A DNA stretch of 64,000 bases from JAEKNW01 sp963678375 (lineage in GTDB: Bacteria > Cloacimonadota > Cloacimonadia > Cloacimonadales > JAFGVF01): the NCBI GenBank assembly GCA_963678375.2, contig OY782831.1, forward strand, positions 434,001 through 498,000. Reading direction: 5' to 3'. Positions 18,473 to 28,448 of this stretch are shown piece by piece. The notes beneath the pieces were generated by a model. It did no database searches, was not told where the DNA came from, and saw only the letters and a program-made list of their open reading frames with translations. Position numbers and translations under genes: made by a program. Position 1 is the first letter of the stretch, and each line of letters opens with the position of its first letter.

Positions 18473-19642
18473 TTATCTTCGCTTTTTAGTCAGTAACTTA
18501 CTATATAAATGGTCAATATCTGCAATCAACCTTTGAACTGAGAAGTTACTGAGAGCTACATCATGAGCTTTTTCTCTTATATTGTCTAATTCTTTAGAGT
18601 CAAATACGTTAATTATTTCGCTTAGTTTCTGTGAATATGCTTGAGTATCATTCACATCAAAGTAGAAACCTGATTTATTATCCTCGATAAAATCAGCAAT
18701 TCCGCCAACATTAGTGGAAAACACTATTTTTCTATTAGCCATTGCTTCAATAATTGCTACTGGTGTTCCTTCATTAAGTGATGTTAAAGCAACAATATCC
18801 ATTTCATGATATATTTCTTTAAGATTTCTAGTAAATCCTGTAAAAACGAAGTAAGCTTGCAAATGTTTTTCAGCAACATAATTAGCAATATTTTCTCTCT
18901 CTTCACCATCTCCGACAATAACAAATTTCACACTTCTTTTTGTGCTTTTTATTACTTTTTCAGCAATATCAACCAACATTTTTTGATTCTTAATAGGAAC
19001 AACTCTGCCAATACTTCCTACTAAAATATCATCTTTAGCAAGATTATATCTCTCTCGAAAATCTGATGTAAAATCAGCTTCCGGCCTTACATTGGCAAAA
19101 TTAAAGCCTAATTTGACGATCTCAATTTTCTTTGCAGGAGCTATTTTAAATTGAAGCAGCTCTTCTTTCTGAATCTTACTTATAGCAATTATTTTAGAAG
19201 ATATTAAGGCTAAGAACCTTTCTATATTTATAAATAATTTGGACTTAAGGGGACTAAAATATCCTTGAAAGACATTTCCGTGGAAAGTATGAATAATAAC
19301 AGGAACACCACACATTTTAGCAGCAGCTCTTCCCAGCATTCCAGCTTTGGCATGATGAGTATGAACAATATCAGGTTTATATTTTCTGATTAGTTTAACT
19401 ATCTTAAAAAAGGCTCTGATGTCCTGTTTAATGCTTAGTTCTCTAATTAGTTCAGGAATAAACACATTTGGTTCATCGTCTATAAGATAGCGCATATCTC
19501 CTTCTGATTCACCTAAAGAGCCGTGCACCAGTAAATGTTCATATTTATCTTTATCTAATAGTTTGGCTAAATTTGAGCAGTGAAGAGGGACTCCTCCAAC
19601 ACTCAATCTTGTAACAATTCTTAATACCTTTATTTTACTCAT
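18473..19642 (-). CDS. Glycosyltransferase family 4
   Basis: 389 aa with the GT-B fold hallmarks of GT4: N-terminal S-V-G-G-V-P-L-H-C, H-T-H-H-A-K-A-G in the middle, G-S-I-G-R-V-V-P-I-K-N-Q at the second domain, and the donor-binding E-G-T-P-V-A-I-I-E-A-M-A. It transfers a sugar from a nucleotide donor to a growing oligosaccharide on the cytoplasmic face. It overlaps the GT9 gene upstream by 8 bp, so the two are translated together. Sugar specificity is unknown. Confidence 0.85.
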   Translation of the reverse strand: MSKIKVLRIVTRLSVGGVPLHCSNLAKLLDKDKYEHLLVHGSLGESEGDMRYLIDDEPNVFIPELIRELSIKQDIRAFFKIVKLIRKYKPDIVHTHHAKAGMLGRAAAKMCGVPVIIHTFHGNVFQGYFSPLKSKLFINIERFLALISSKIIAISKIQKEELLQFKIAPAKKIEIVKLGFNFANVRPEADFTSDFRERYNLAKDDILVGSIGRVVPIKNQKMLVDIAEKVIKSTKRSVKFVIVGDGEERENIANYVAEKHLQAYFVFTGFTRNLKEIYHEMDIVALTSLNEGTPVAIIEAMANRKIVFSTNVGGIADFIEDNKSGFYFDVNDTQAYSQKLSEIINVFDSKELDNIREKAHDVALSNFSVQRLIADIDHLYSKLLTKKRR

Positions 19643-20714
19643 AGTACACCTTATAATCCTTAATAATGTGGTTTAAGACTTCTTCAACGCTTATTGCTTT
19701 GATACATTTATATCCATAAGGGCATCCACGTTGATTACAGGGACAGCAGGCTTGCTTGTGGAAAAAGTTATGTCCTATTGAAGAAATAGTTCCTGATATA
19801 ATTGGCAAGTTAGGTCCCATTAGAGCATAAGTGGGAATTCTTGAGAAAGTAGCAATATGCATAGGTCCACTGTCATTACCCACAAACATCTTAGCTTTTG
19901 ATATAAGTTCCTTAGTTTCTAAGAGGTTCATCTTACCAGCTACATTTAAGATATAGTCACTAGTAATAACTTCATATTTGGGGGCATCATAGTCTGCTCC
20001 AATCAAATAAATCTTTTCAACCATACTTAAATCAAGCATTTTCTCAGCTAACTCCCTAAATCTCTGTAAATCCCATTGTCTTCCTTCAAAATCAGCTGAA
20101 CAATGAAAAACTGCATAGTTTTCTTGAGTATCTTTTAGTTCTGTATAGTCGATTTCTAAAATATTAGAGATAGGTTTTAGAGAAAAATACTCTAATATTG
20201 AATTTGGGCGTTGTGATAAATGAACCCTACCCATATCTGTCCACTTTTGAGAAAGAGAAGATGGTTTAGCTCCAAGAGTCTGCAGTTTAAATGAGTTTAT
20301 ATATCTGTTTGAGAAGGTTAGATCATGTAAAAATCCTATTAGTGAAGCTCGTGATAATAAAGCTATTATTGTGTGTTTTAGACCCCAGCCTGGAATAATT
20401 ATCAAATCAAAGTTTGCTTGTCTTATAGCTTTAATTGTTGACTTATAATCTTTATGATAAATATAGTCATCAACACTTACAAAACTTTTTGATAAGTCAG
20501 TAGCTATATTACTAAAGCAAGCTGTAATCTTATTAAATTGTCCAGATTCTTTTAATCTTTCTATAAATGGAGTTAAGCAGACAACATCTCCAATTCCCAT
20601 AAGATCTAATATTAGTATGTTAGAAAATTCCCTTTTATTACTTTTTATCAGAGATTTGAGTTTATACCACACCCAAACTATAATCATAATTAATATTTTA
20701 TTAATTTTTTTCAT
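19635..20714 (-). CDS. Glycosyltransferase family 9 (heptosyltransferase-like)
   Basis: 359 aa. The GT9 motif I-L-D-L-M-G-I-G-D-V-V near residue 35 and V-G-N-D-S-G-P-M-H-I-A near 275 are both clear. A cysteine-rich patch close to the C-terminus (C-C-P-C, then C-P, then C) is common in this family. GT9 members add heptose or related sugars during LPS core or O-chain assembly. There is a membrane-proximal hydrophobic N-terminus, probably not cleaved. It overlaps both neighbours (8 and 14 bp). Confidence 0.85.
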   Translation of the reverse strand: MKKINKILIMIIVWVWYKLKSLIKSNKREFSNILILDLMGIGDVVCLTPFIERLKESGQFNKITACFSNIATDLSKSFVSVDDYIYHKDYKSTIKAIRQANFDLIIIPGWGLKHTIIALLSRASLIGFLHDLTFSNRYINSFKLQTLGAKPSSLSQKWTDMGRVHLSQRPNSILEYFSLKPISNILEIDYTELKDTQENYAVFHCSADFEGRQWDLQRFRELAEKMLDLSMVEKIYLIGADYDAPKYEVITSDYILNVAGKMNLLETKELISKAKMFVGNDSGPMHIATFSRIPTYALMGPNLPIISGTISSIGHNFFHKQACCPCNQRGCPYGYKCIKAISVEEVLNHIIKDYKVYYE

Positions 20715-21975
20715 AAATAGCTATTAAATCCTTCGTTAGCTTTTCCCTAGAGAAATTATAGATAAGATCTTGAGGTATTTTTTTTATCTGTTGTTTATCT
20801 AATTGCACAAGAGCTTGATATATTTTTGTTTCATCATTAATGGGAGCCACAGTGCCTAAGGAGAAATCTTCTATAATTTCACTTACAATACCATCTAAAG
20901 GAACTAAACCTATAATTGGTTTACCTAATCTTATGTATTCAAATAGTTTGCCAGAATAGACATATTTTGAATTAGGATCATCGTTTATGCACATTAGTAA
21001 GTAATCTGCTCCCAAAGCATATTCTAAAGCTTCTTGATGAGATTTATAACCTAAATACTTGTAGAAAGTATAATTTCTTTCTTTCACATAATCAAATAAC
21101 TCTTGATACCCAGTACCAATATGTACAAATTCTGTGTCTTCCTTATGCTCTTCTCTATACTTAGATAAAGCATCTAGGAAAGCAATGGGGTTGCCTTTGA
21201 ACTGATAAAACTTTCCCATATATAGAATGGTTCTTTTTTTATAAGATTTAGCTTTAAGGGTATTAAAATCATCTTCGTCATACCCATTAGTAATCAAGGA
21301 TACTTTGTTTTTAATTTTAGGATAATGCAAAACATATTCATCTAAAATGGGTTTGGTAACCGAAACAATATGATCTGCATGTCTAAGAACTAATTTATCA
21401 CAAGATCTCATAATATTTAGTCTGTATTTGTTAACTTTCTCTTCTAAAAGAGGTTCAAAAGACCAGGAATCACGGTAATCAGCTAAGAAAAAGATTTTAT
21501 TGCCAAATCTAAGTTTTAAGAGAAGTCCAATTAAAAAAGCAGAAAAGGGATAGGCTGTAATATAGATATTTTTGATCTTCTCTTTTTTTATAATTTTAAC
21601 AGCTTTAGAGTAAGCAAAAGGAAGCCATCCTATCTGCTTATCTATGGGAAAAAGGAAGTCATTTATAGTTTTTAGAATCTTCCATTTGATACTTTTCTTC
21701 TTAGATGTGCTTTGATATCTAACCTGATCAATTTTTGTTAAGTTCTTAGCTTTAATTCCCCAGCTTTCAGTTTTGTAGATTTTTGTAGAGTTTGGTATTT
21801 CTGAAAGTAAGCTTTCATCCAATACTTCTTTGACAGGTTCCTTTGGAGTTATCACATAAGTTTGATAATCCATTCTTGCTAAATATTTGAGGAATTTCAA
21901 TGGTCTCTGAACACCACTCTCTCCAGTGGGAGGAAACTCGTTTATAAGCATGAGAATCTTCTTATTTCTTCTCAT
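20701..21975 (-). CDS. Glycosyltransferase family 4
   Basis: 424 aa. N-terminal L-M-I-N-E-F-P-P-T-G-E-S-G-V-Q-R-P-L-K is typical of a GT4 subgroup found in capsule and O-antigen loci. The second domain has Y-M-G-K-F-Y-Q-F-K-G-N and the sequence Y-S-G-K-L-F-E-Y-I-R-L-G-K-P-I-I-G, in which E-Y is the nucleotide-sugar binding position. It is cytoplasmic or membrane-associated and overlaps neighbours by 14 bp on both sides. Sugar specificity is unknown. Confidence 0.8.
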   Translation of the reverse strand: MRRNKKILMLINEFPPTGESGVQRPLKFLKYLARMDYQTYVITPKEPVKEVLDESLLSEIPNSTKIYKTESWGIKAKNLTKIDQVRYQSTSKKKSIKWKILKTINDFLFPIDKQIGWLPFAYSKAVKIIKKEKIKNIYITAYPFSAFLIGLLLKLRFGNKIFFLADYRDSWSFEPLLEEKVNKYRLNIMRSCDKLVLRHADHIVSVTKPILDEYVLHYPKIKNKVSLITNGYDEDDFNTLKAKSYKKRTILYMGKFYQFKGNPIAFLDALSKYREEHKEDTEFVHIGTGYQELFDYVKERNYTFYKYLGYKSHQEALEYALGADYLLMCINDDPNSKYVYSGKLFEYIRLGKPIIGLVPLDGIVSEIIEDFSLGTVAPINDETKIYQALVQLDKQQIKKIPQDLIYNFSREKLTKDLIAIYEKN

Positions 21976-23158
21976 AATTAGTAATTATTCCTTGGTAAAT
22001 ATTCAAGAGATCATGGTTCCTCATAGCATATTTCTTAAGTACTGAATGAGCTGCATTTACTTGCATTTCTTTTCTTTGGATAGGGTTGTCAAAAAGGTAT
22101 TGTATCTTGTCAGTTATCTCTTCAGGTGAACTCTTGTGAACCAAGAAACCATTTTCATTTTCTTCGATAATCTCATTTGGTCCCCATGTATTAGTTGCTA
22201 TTGAAGGAACTCCACAAGCCATGGCTTCTACTAAACCTAAACCAAAAGGTTCGTAGAGAGATGGAAAGACAAAGACATCGGCAATGTTATACCACTTAAC
22301 CAATGATTTTTGAGGTATATTATTAATCAACACTAACTTATCTAGTATTCCTAACTCATCTGCTAGGTTTTTTAGTTGGTCTTCCAAAGGTCCACCACCA
22401 ATTAAAACTAACTTTAACTTACTTATATTTACTTGAGAAATAGCTTTTATTATATCCTTGTGGGCTTTTCTTTCAATAAAATAACCAGTAGATAAAACTA
22501 TGAAGTCATCTTCTTTTATATTAAGTTCTTGTCTAAAGCTCTGAGAGTCAACCCTACGAAATAAATTATAGTTATAACTATTTGGTGTTGCTATAATTTT
22601 AACCTCAGGAAATATTGATGTCATAAAGTCAGCAAAATCTTCAGAAACCCCTGCAACACAATCTGCGTTAACTAATGCTTTTTTATAGTAACTTACTACC
22701 TTGGCTGAGAAGGGATATGCTTGCCCTAATTCATAAGAATTTGGTAAACATTTGTAGGTATCCATACCATGACTTGTAATCATGTAAGGAATGTCCCACT
22801 TCATAGCTAATAACATTGCAACATAGCCAGAGGGAAAACCATTCTGTGCATGAATTAAATCAAAATTCCCTTTCTTAAACTTTCTCATTAATTTCTGTGC
22901 AACAAACCAAGGTTCATGTTCAACAAGATAGTTTTTTGGTAAGCCCCAATGCAGAGTCACAGATTTCTCACTATTAGATAAAGATTCTTGTTGAGTATTA
23001 CTTATGACATTATTAATTTTACCTTTATGATATCTAAGCAAGTTCCAATAACTCAAATGAATATTAAAGTGGGCTTCTATATTTCCATTTTTTTTTAAAT
23101 CAATGATTTGATTCTGAATGAAAGAAGTATCATAATTATTCAGATAAAGAACTTTCAT
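21962..23158 (-). CDS. Glycosyltransferase family 4
   Basis: 398 aa. H-A-Q-N-G-F-P-S-G and T-S-H-G-M-D-T-Y in the acceptor domain, then L-S-T-G-Y-F-I-E-R-K-A-H-K-D and the donor-site P-S-L-Y-E-P-F-G-L-G-L-V-E-A-M-A-C-G-V-P, a textbook GT4 E-x7-E motif. It works with the adjacent transferases to build the repeat unit that Wzx flips. It overlaps the flippase gene by 23 bp. Confidence 0.9.
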   Translation of the reverse strand: MKVLYLNNYDTSFIQNQIIDLKKNGNIEAHFNIHLSYWNLLRYHKGKINNVISNTQQESLSNSEKSVTLHWGLPKNYLVEHEPWFVAQKLMRKFKKGNFDLIHAQNGFPSGYVAMLLAMKWDIPYMITSHGMDTYKCLPNSYELGQAYPFSAKVVSYYKKALVNADCVAGVSEDFADFMTSIFPEVKIIATPNSYNYNLFRRVDSQSFRQELNIKEDDFIVLSTGYFIERKAHKDIIKAISQVNISKLKLVLIGGGPLEDQLKNLADELGILDKLVLINNIPQKSLVKWYNIADVFVFPSLYEPFGLGLVEAMACGVPSIATNTWGPNEIIEENENGFLVHKSSPEEITDKIQYLFDNPIQRKEMQVNAAHSVLKKYAMRNHDLLNIYQGIITNYEKK

Positions 23159-24449
23159 ATTTACCTCTCTTAAAATAATAGATTAAATAACCATTACTCA
23201 TAATCGAATTTATTATGAAAACAAAAGTTGTTGCATAAGCTGCACCAATTATTCCATATTTTAAAATTAACACATAGTCTAAACCTATATTTAAAATACC
23301 ACTGATACTTGTTATTATTACATTAATTTTTAGTTTGTGAATTGCTGCAATAAAGTTACCTGCAGGAATTCTAAAAGTGCCAGCGAAGAAAAACCCAATC
23401 AATAGAACTCTCATTGCTGGTATAGAGTCAGTATATTTAGCAGAAAAAAGTATTCTCACAACTAAAGGAGTAAAAATGAATAATACTGCAGTCAATAAAA
23501 AGTTTATTAATGCTAATTTTTTGACAATTTGGATATACTTGCTTTTGATATATTCTTTATCATTAACATTCTTCCTAATATATGGATAAACAAAAAGAAT
23601 AACAGACTGAGGAATAAAAATTAAGTTTGAAGGTAATAACGTAGCAGTTTTATAATGTGCTACAAGTAAACTAGAAGCAAGAATTTGCCCAACCAAAAAT
23701 GTATCAATCAAGTAGAGAAGTCGAGAGATCAGGTTATTTGCTGATGAAATAACAGAGAACTTTATAAAATCTCTTTTTTCTTGTGTTTGTAACTTGGGCA
23801 AATTAATTATCTTATCTTTATCTAAATATCTGCAGAGAAGATAATCAAAGAAATAACTGCTTAATTGGGATATTCCAAGACCTGTTAAAGAAAAGAAATA
23901 ACCTAGTACTAACAATGAAGTAGAGCGATATAAGGCATAGAACAATACTGAGTATGAGAATGCTCTGTTGCGTAAAGTGGCTCTAAAGTAATTTTTATAA
24001 TTATCTGCTAATCCTAAGAAAAACATGGAAACAGCAAGTATACTAACCAGCTTGCTTGTATTAGGTATATGAAAATCATAAAAATATAGAATAGTTAAAC
24101 TAACTAAAAATAGAATCAAGTTTGCATAGAAATTTAATTTATTACCGAATAGGAATAGTTTTCTAGCTTTATTATCACTTTGTTCTTTGCTGCAAAACTG
24201 CAGAATACCTACACTCGAACCTGCTCCTTGCAAAAGAGTTATTAATGTAAAGATATTTAAAGCGTAGGACCAAAAACCATATACTTCTACATCTAACAAC
24301 CTAACTAAAAAGATTGATGAGAGCATGAAGAAGAATTTAGAGAGAGTGTTTGCTCCAAAAATATGAAGAAAACCCATGGATAATAGTTTCTTCAAGTAGA
24401 TAATGCTTTTATGTAGTAGTTTTTTCATAATTTTAAGCAGACTTATCAT
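23136..24449 (-). CDS. Wzx-type polysaccharide flippase (MOP superfamily)
   Basis: 437 aa with about twelve hydrophobic segments and the Polysacc_synt opening G-A-N-T-L-S-K-F-F-F-M-L-S-S-I-F-L-V-R-L-L. Proteins of this kind move lipid-linked oligosaccharide repeat units across the inner membrane. The start is uncertain: ATG codons at 24449 and 24428 both lack a good ribosome-binding site. It sits between the polymerase gene and the glycosyltransferases, as in Wzy-dependent clusters. Confidence 0.85.
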   Translation of the reverse strand: MISLLKIMKKLLHKSIIYLKKLLSMGFLHIFGANTLSKFFFMLSSIFLVRLLDVEVYGFWSYALNIFTLITLLQGAGSSVGILQFCSKEQSDNKARKLFLFGNKLNFYANLILFLVSLTILYFYDFHIPNTSKLVSILAVSMFFLGLADNYKNYFRATLRNRAFSYSVLFYALYRSTSLLVLGYFFSLTGLGISQLSSYFFDYLLCRYLDKDKIINLPKLQTQEKRDFIKFSVISSANNLISRLLYLIDTFLVGQILASSLLVAHYKTATLLPSNLIFIPQSVILFVYPYIRKNVNDKEYIKSKYIQIVKKLALINFLLTAVLFIFTPLVVRILFSAKYTDSIPAMRVLLIGFFFAGTFRIPAGNFIAAIHKLKINVIITSISGILNIGLDYVLILKYGIIGAAYATTFVFIINSIMSNGYLIYYFKRGKYESSLSE

Positions 24450-24468
24450 TTCATATCATAAGAAATGA

Positions 24469-25764
24469 CTATTCACTTTTGAGTTTCATGTCAGGTAGAT
24501 TAGTTAATTTTAACATAAAACTAAAATTAATCCAGAAAAAAGTGCTTAAAGTTAACTGGGCTATGAAAATATCAGTTAAGCCTGCAAACATTATTGATAG
24601 CATACTTACAAAGAACATATACATAAACTCATCTTTCCCTTGTATTACAAATTTTCTGAAGAACCTGAAAATGTTTATGAATATAATATAGAAATAAGCT
24701 AAAAAGCCAAAAAAGCCAGTTTCTAAGAGTAAATGTAGATAGATATTGTGGGAATGAGGAGCATATAGAAAATCCACTGGTATCATAGTTCTTGAAATAG
24801 TAGCAAAAGCTCTGAATCCAATACCAAAGAAGAAATTACTTGCGATTAATTTAATACTATTGTACCAGCAGAGCAATCTCACTACTGTTGACAAATCACC
24901 CTGTATACCTTGACCAACTCTATCAGTCATAGATGATGGGATAATAAAAGGAATTATGAGAAGAGTAACAATAAAAAACTTCCGATATTGTTTAAAACGT
25001 AATATTATTAAAATAAATCCAAAGAATACAGCCAAAAGTGCCATTCTTGTATATGTAAATAGCATACCTAATAGAATTGCAAATACCAACACAAGTGTTA
25101 TAAGCTTTTTCTTTTGGTTTTTTTCTGTCAATAGAAAGCCTATCCCATTAAAGAAATTAATTAGATAATAACCATTAATTGTCATAGCCGTAACCCAAGT
25201 TGACCCTATCCTTTCAGAAGGATTGCTCAACGCAATGAATATCCCTAGAAAGCCAATAAATGCACTAATAATAATGTTTATATACATTATCTGTTTAATA
25301 CTTTTTAGTTTTAAATCTGAGTTATAAATAGATATTAAAATTACTATCGGAATGAGTATAGTTGTGCAATAATAGAGTAAAGATCGTTCATATTGCATAC
25401 TCTTTAAATATGCTTGTGTACCTGATAATAATAAAACTAATAAGACTATAGGATGGGGAATTTTAAAGGAAACTTCCCTGTTTTGGGCCATATAAATTAA
25501 GATAATGACAATTATGAAAAATGAAAATGGAATAATAACATGAACTATTGGATATAACAGTAATAAACCATAGAATATGCAAAAATTCCTTATAGAAATT
25601 TTAAATAGTAATCCAATAACTCCAATAATAATCAATATTGAAAATAAGATAGCTAATTTAAACGAAATATGTTGTAAAAAAATCCCACAGGTAAGACTTA
25701 TTGCCCCCATTATGAAGAAAAACAAAGTAACTTGAATATTGTTACTAACACTTAGATTTTTCAT
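24469..25764 (-). CDS. Wzy-type O-antigen polymerase / O-antigen ligase family protein
   Basis: 431 aa and strongly hydrophobic, with about eleven membrane segments and one large loop (about residues 270-350) holding R-L-x-C-W-Y and the H-S-H-N-I-Y-L-H-L-L-L-E-T-G-F-F-G pattern of the Wzy_C/WaaL family. Such proteins join repeat units or ligate the chain to lipid A-core. Wzx and Wzz alongside favour polymerase over ligase, but sequence alone does not settle it. It overlaps wzz by 1 bp. Confidence 0.8.
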   Translation of the reverse strand: MKNLSVSNNIQVTLFFFIMGAISLTCGIFLQHISFKLAILFSILIIIGVIGLLFKISIRNFCIFYGLLLLYPIVHVIIPFSFFIIVIILIYMAQNREVSFKIPHPIVLLVLLLSGTQAYLKSMQYERSLLYYCTTILIPIVILISIYNSDLKLKSIKQIMYINIIISAFIGFLGIFIALSNPSERIGSTWVTAMTINGYYLINFFNGIGFLLTEKNQKKKLITLVLVFAILLGMLFTYTRMALLAVFFGFILIILRFKQYRKFFIVTLLIIPFIIPSSMTDRVGQGIQGDLSTVVRLLCWYNSIKLIASNFFFGIGFRAFATISRTMIPVDFLYAPHSHNIYLHLLLETGFFGFLAYFYIIFINIFRFFRKFVIQGKDEFMYMFFVSMLSIMFAGLTDIFIAQLTLSTFFWINFSFMLKLTNLPDMKLKSE

Positions 25765-26924
25765 TATTTCTTTAGATTATGAACTTTTTTCTTTAACTCT
25801 TCATTATTAATAATCAAGTCGTAAATAAATACTGACAACGAACTAATAAAGAGAGCTAGCACAAAGCTAACAATACAAATCATTGCTCTTCTAGGTTCAG
25901 ACCTTAGTCCTGCTTCTCGTGGGTGCTCAATTAAATTAATAGTAGGTGTATCATTTATCTCTTGAAGGATAGCTAGTTCATACTGTGGATAAATCGTTTC
26001 TATAATTTGCTTATTGATCTCTAGTTCCATTTCAAATTTTACCTGTTCAATAGCTAAATCACTAAGTTTACCCATAGATATGATATATTTATCAACTGTC
26101 ATATCTTTTTTTGATTCGAGGTCGAGGATTTTATCTTCTAATATGGATATTTGAAGATTTAGATCTGTATAAGCAGGATTTTTTTCTCCGTACTTAATTT
26201 TTGCAAAATCTCGTTGTGCAATTAGTAACTCTTTTTGAGAGATCATTTTAGCATAATTCTCAATTATTGAGGCTGCTTGTTCATCCAAGGAAATTACATT
26301 ATTATCATTATGATAACCTCTAATTTTTTCTGTTAAAAATTGGATTTGTTCATCAATCTGATTGATTCTTTTTTCAAGGAACTTTCTTAGATTTTTGCCA
26401 TTAGTTTCTCTTTCATTTGAATTATAATTTTCTATCATTGAAACATATTTATTAGCAATATCCATACTTAATTTTTTATCTTTAGTATTAACTTTAATTA
26501 TGTAAAAATTTGTTTCCTCATCTATTGTAATTGATCTAATCTTTTTCAACGATTTAAGGGCTATATCCATTGCCTTCAATTCGTCTTCTTCTTTTATTTT
26601 AAAGTAATCAATTATATTAAACTCATTTATAATTTTCTCTGAAAACTCTCTTGAATTGAGTATGAATAAAACTTGGAAAATTTCTTCAGAGCTTGATAAA
26701 CCAGAAATATTTGAAGCAAAACTTCCTAAAATACCTGAAAAGCTAGAAGCTAAACCGCCTTGACTACTTGACTTTACTTCGATTACAGCAGTACTTGTCC
26801 ATTTTTCTGGAGTGAGCAAAGAATAAGTAACAGCAGCAATACTAACTATTGAAACAAAAACAATAATAAAAACCTTATGTTTTAAAATTGACTTTAATAA
26901 ATCAAACAAATCTAAATCTTTCAT
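25764..26924 (-). CDS. Wzz-type chain-length determinant protein
   Basis: 386 aa. Two membrane segments flank a coiled-coil periplasmic region: one at residues ~17-37, the other at ~350-372, preceded by the family's Pro-rich stretch (E-H-P-R-E-A-G-L-R-S-E-P-R-R). N-terminal I-D/L-F-D-L-L-K-S-I-L-K-H-K and P-E-K-W-T-S-T-A-V-I-E-V are also typical. Wzz sets the modal length of the polymer made by Wzy. No kinase (BY-kinase) domain is attached. It overlaps the 2-epimerase and wzy genes by 1 bp each. Confidence 0.9.
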   Translation of the reverse strand: MKDLDLFDLLKSILKHKVFIIVFVSIVSIAAVTYSLLTPEKWTSTAVIEVKSSSQGGLASSFSGILGSFASNISGLSSSEEIFQVLFILNSREFSEKIINEFNIIDYFKIKEEDELKAMDIALKSLKKIRSITIDEETNFYIIKVNTKDKKLSMDIANKYVSMIENYNSNERETNGKNLRKFLEKRINQIDEQIQFLTEKIRGYHNDNNVISLDEQAASIIENYAKMISQKELLIAQRDFAKIKYGEKNPAYTDLNLQISILEDKILDLESKKDMTVDKYIISMGKLSDLAIEQVKFEMELEINKQIIETIYPQYELAILQEINDTPTINLIEHPREAGLRSEPRRAMICIVSFVLALFISSLSVFIYDLIINNEELKKKVHNLKK

Positions 26925-27988
26925 TATTTTACCTTTATGATGTCAGTTATAATTTCACACATTTTCTCACTCACTTTTTCCCCAAAGATACCATAACTTG
27001 GGAAGACAGGATTAAAAGACATAATTTTCTGAGTTAATCCTTCTTCTATCCTAGTTACAAGTAAATTTACACCTTCACGAACAGTCTCCACCCATTCAGT
27101 TTCGCTTCTAAGAGTGATACAAGGTCTTTTAAGGATGCAAGCTTCTTTCTGAATACCCCCTGAATCAGTAACTATTTTATCAGCATTTTCTTGTAAGATA
27201 AGAAAATCTAAATAACCTTGAGGTTCAATTAATCTTATATTTGATAAGTTTGCAGTAAGATTAGCCTCTAATATTTTTCTAGTTCTTGGATGAATCGGGA
27301 AAAGCACTTCTTTATCTAAATTATTTAGTAATGTTAGAATATTAATTAATTTTTCAGGGTCATCAACATTGTAGGGTCTATGGAGAGTTAGTAGATAATA
27401 ATCTTCTTTTGTTAGTTTAAGTCTATTGATAACATCTGATTTTTCTTTAGCAATGGCAATATTTTGAGCAATTGAATCAGTCATGATATCACCAGTCAGA
27501 TAAGTAATCTTAGAAAGTCCCTCATTCTTAAGGTTTTCTACTGCAGTAGGAGTTGGTGCAAAGAGATAGTTAGAAATTCTATCTGCTAAGATTCTGTTAA
27601 CTTCCTCTGGCATAGAACGATTAAAAGATCTTAAACCTGCTTCAATATGAACAATAGGAATCTCTAATTTCGCAGCAGCCAATGCTCCAGCAAGAGTTGA
27701 ATTTGTGTCACCATATATAACTAATAGGCAATCTTTTACTTCTAAGAGAATCTTCTCAATCCCTTTCATCATCTCAGCTGTCTGATAAGCATGAGAACCT
27801 TGATTAATATTTAAATTAAAGTCTGGTTTGGGGATAGCTAGATCTTCAAAGAAAATCTTCGACATCTTCTCATCATAATGCTGTCCAGTATGGATTATTA
27901 ACTGTTGTGCATGAGATTTAATCGCTTTATATAAGGGAGCTAGTTTCACAAATTGTGGACGTGCTCCTACTATATGGATAATTTTCAT
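26924..27988 (-). CDS. wecB: Non-hydrolysing UDP-GlcNAc 2-epimerase (WecB/WbpI family)
   Basis: 354 aa. Signature sequences run through the protein: V-G-A-R-P-Q-F-V-K-L-A-P-L at the N-terminus, H-T-G-Q-H-Y-D-E-K-M-S, H-I-E-A-G-L-R-S-F-N-R-S-M-P-E-E, L-H-R-P-Y-N and T-D-S-G-G-I-Q-K-E-A. The enzyme interconverts UDP-GlcNAc-type and UDP-ManNAc-type sugars. With the WlbA-like dehydrogenase in the same cluster it may act as WbpI on a uronic-acid derivative rather than as plain WecB. It is the first gene of the O-antigen operon. Confidence 0.88.
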   Translation of the reverse strand: MKIIHIVGARPQFVKLAPLYKAIKSHAQQLIIHTGQHYDEKMSKIFFEDLAIPKPDFNLNINQGSHAYQTAEMMKGIEKILLEVKDCLLVIYGDTNSTLAGALAAAKLEIPIVHIEAGLRSFNRSMPEEVNRILADRISNYLFAPTPTAVENLKNEGLSKITYLTGDIMTDSIAQNIAIAKEKSDVINRLKLTKEDYYLLTLHRPYNVDDPEKLINILTLLNNLDKEVLFPIHPRTRKILEANLTANLSNIRLIEPQGYLDFLILQENADKIVTDSGGIQKEACILKRPCITLRSETEWVETVREGVNLLVTRIEEGLTQKIMSFNPVFPSYGIFGEKVSEKMCEIITDIIKVK

Positions 27989-28448
27989 CTGTTATTTCCT
28001 TAAGATTTTTTTCCAATCTCATATTCTTTGAGAAATCGTCAAGTGATTTTATCACCCATAGTCTTGATATAGTCAGCACCTCTAAGTTTTTATCCTTTTT
28101 TTTTAAATAGAGATAGTTAACAGGGTGATTCAAGTTTAAGTACAAAAGCTTGTAATAAATTGCCAGTATTAAGTTTAGTCTATTCCTTCATTATTACTAT
28201 TTCTATTAATCATCGGAATTATATCGAGTTAGTAAAAATAAAGGCATAATTTAATGGATTGTTAATTACAACTAAACAGTTTTCAAATGTTACCTAATTT
28301 AACATAATGATTAACATCAAGATTAATTGCCTTATATAATTAATTTTACCTTTATATATATTATAAAGCGATAATTTACAAACATTATCTTGACAAAACT
28401 TTATTTGAAATATTTATGTATTTATGTAAGCCCCCAGAAGGAGATTTT
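27989..28448. other. Divergent intergenic region between the O-antigen operon and the C5-epimerase gene
   Basis: About 460 bp with no credible gene; a short - strand frame (27927-28145) is an overlap artefact. It must hold the promoters of both transcripts. Candidates are weak: TTGTAA-17-TATATA on the - strand around 28350-28380, and TTGACA at 28390-28395 on the + strand without a good -10 box. A dispersed palindrome sits in the middle. Confidence 0.5.
28185..28244. repeat. Dispersed imperfect palindrome, copy C
   Basis: The arms CCTTCATTATTACTAT and GTTAGTAAAAATAAAGG are imperfectly complementary over 60 bp. It has the same size and end sequences as the other family members but is more diverged. 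Confidence 0.5.

Noticed and set aside
27927..28145. 72-codon frame on the - strand overlapping wecB
   Set aside because: It overlaps the wecB start in another frame, has no Shine-Dalgarno and no family pattern.
16073..28448. Recent horizontal transfer of the O-antigen cluster
   Set aside because: Such clusters often move, but I see no IS, integrase or clear base-composition break at its edges, so there is no direct evidence.
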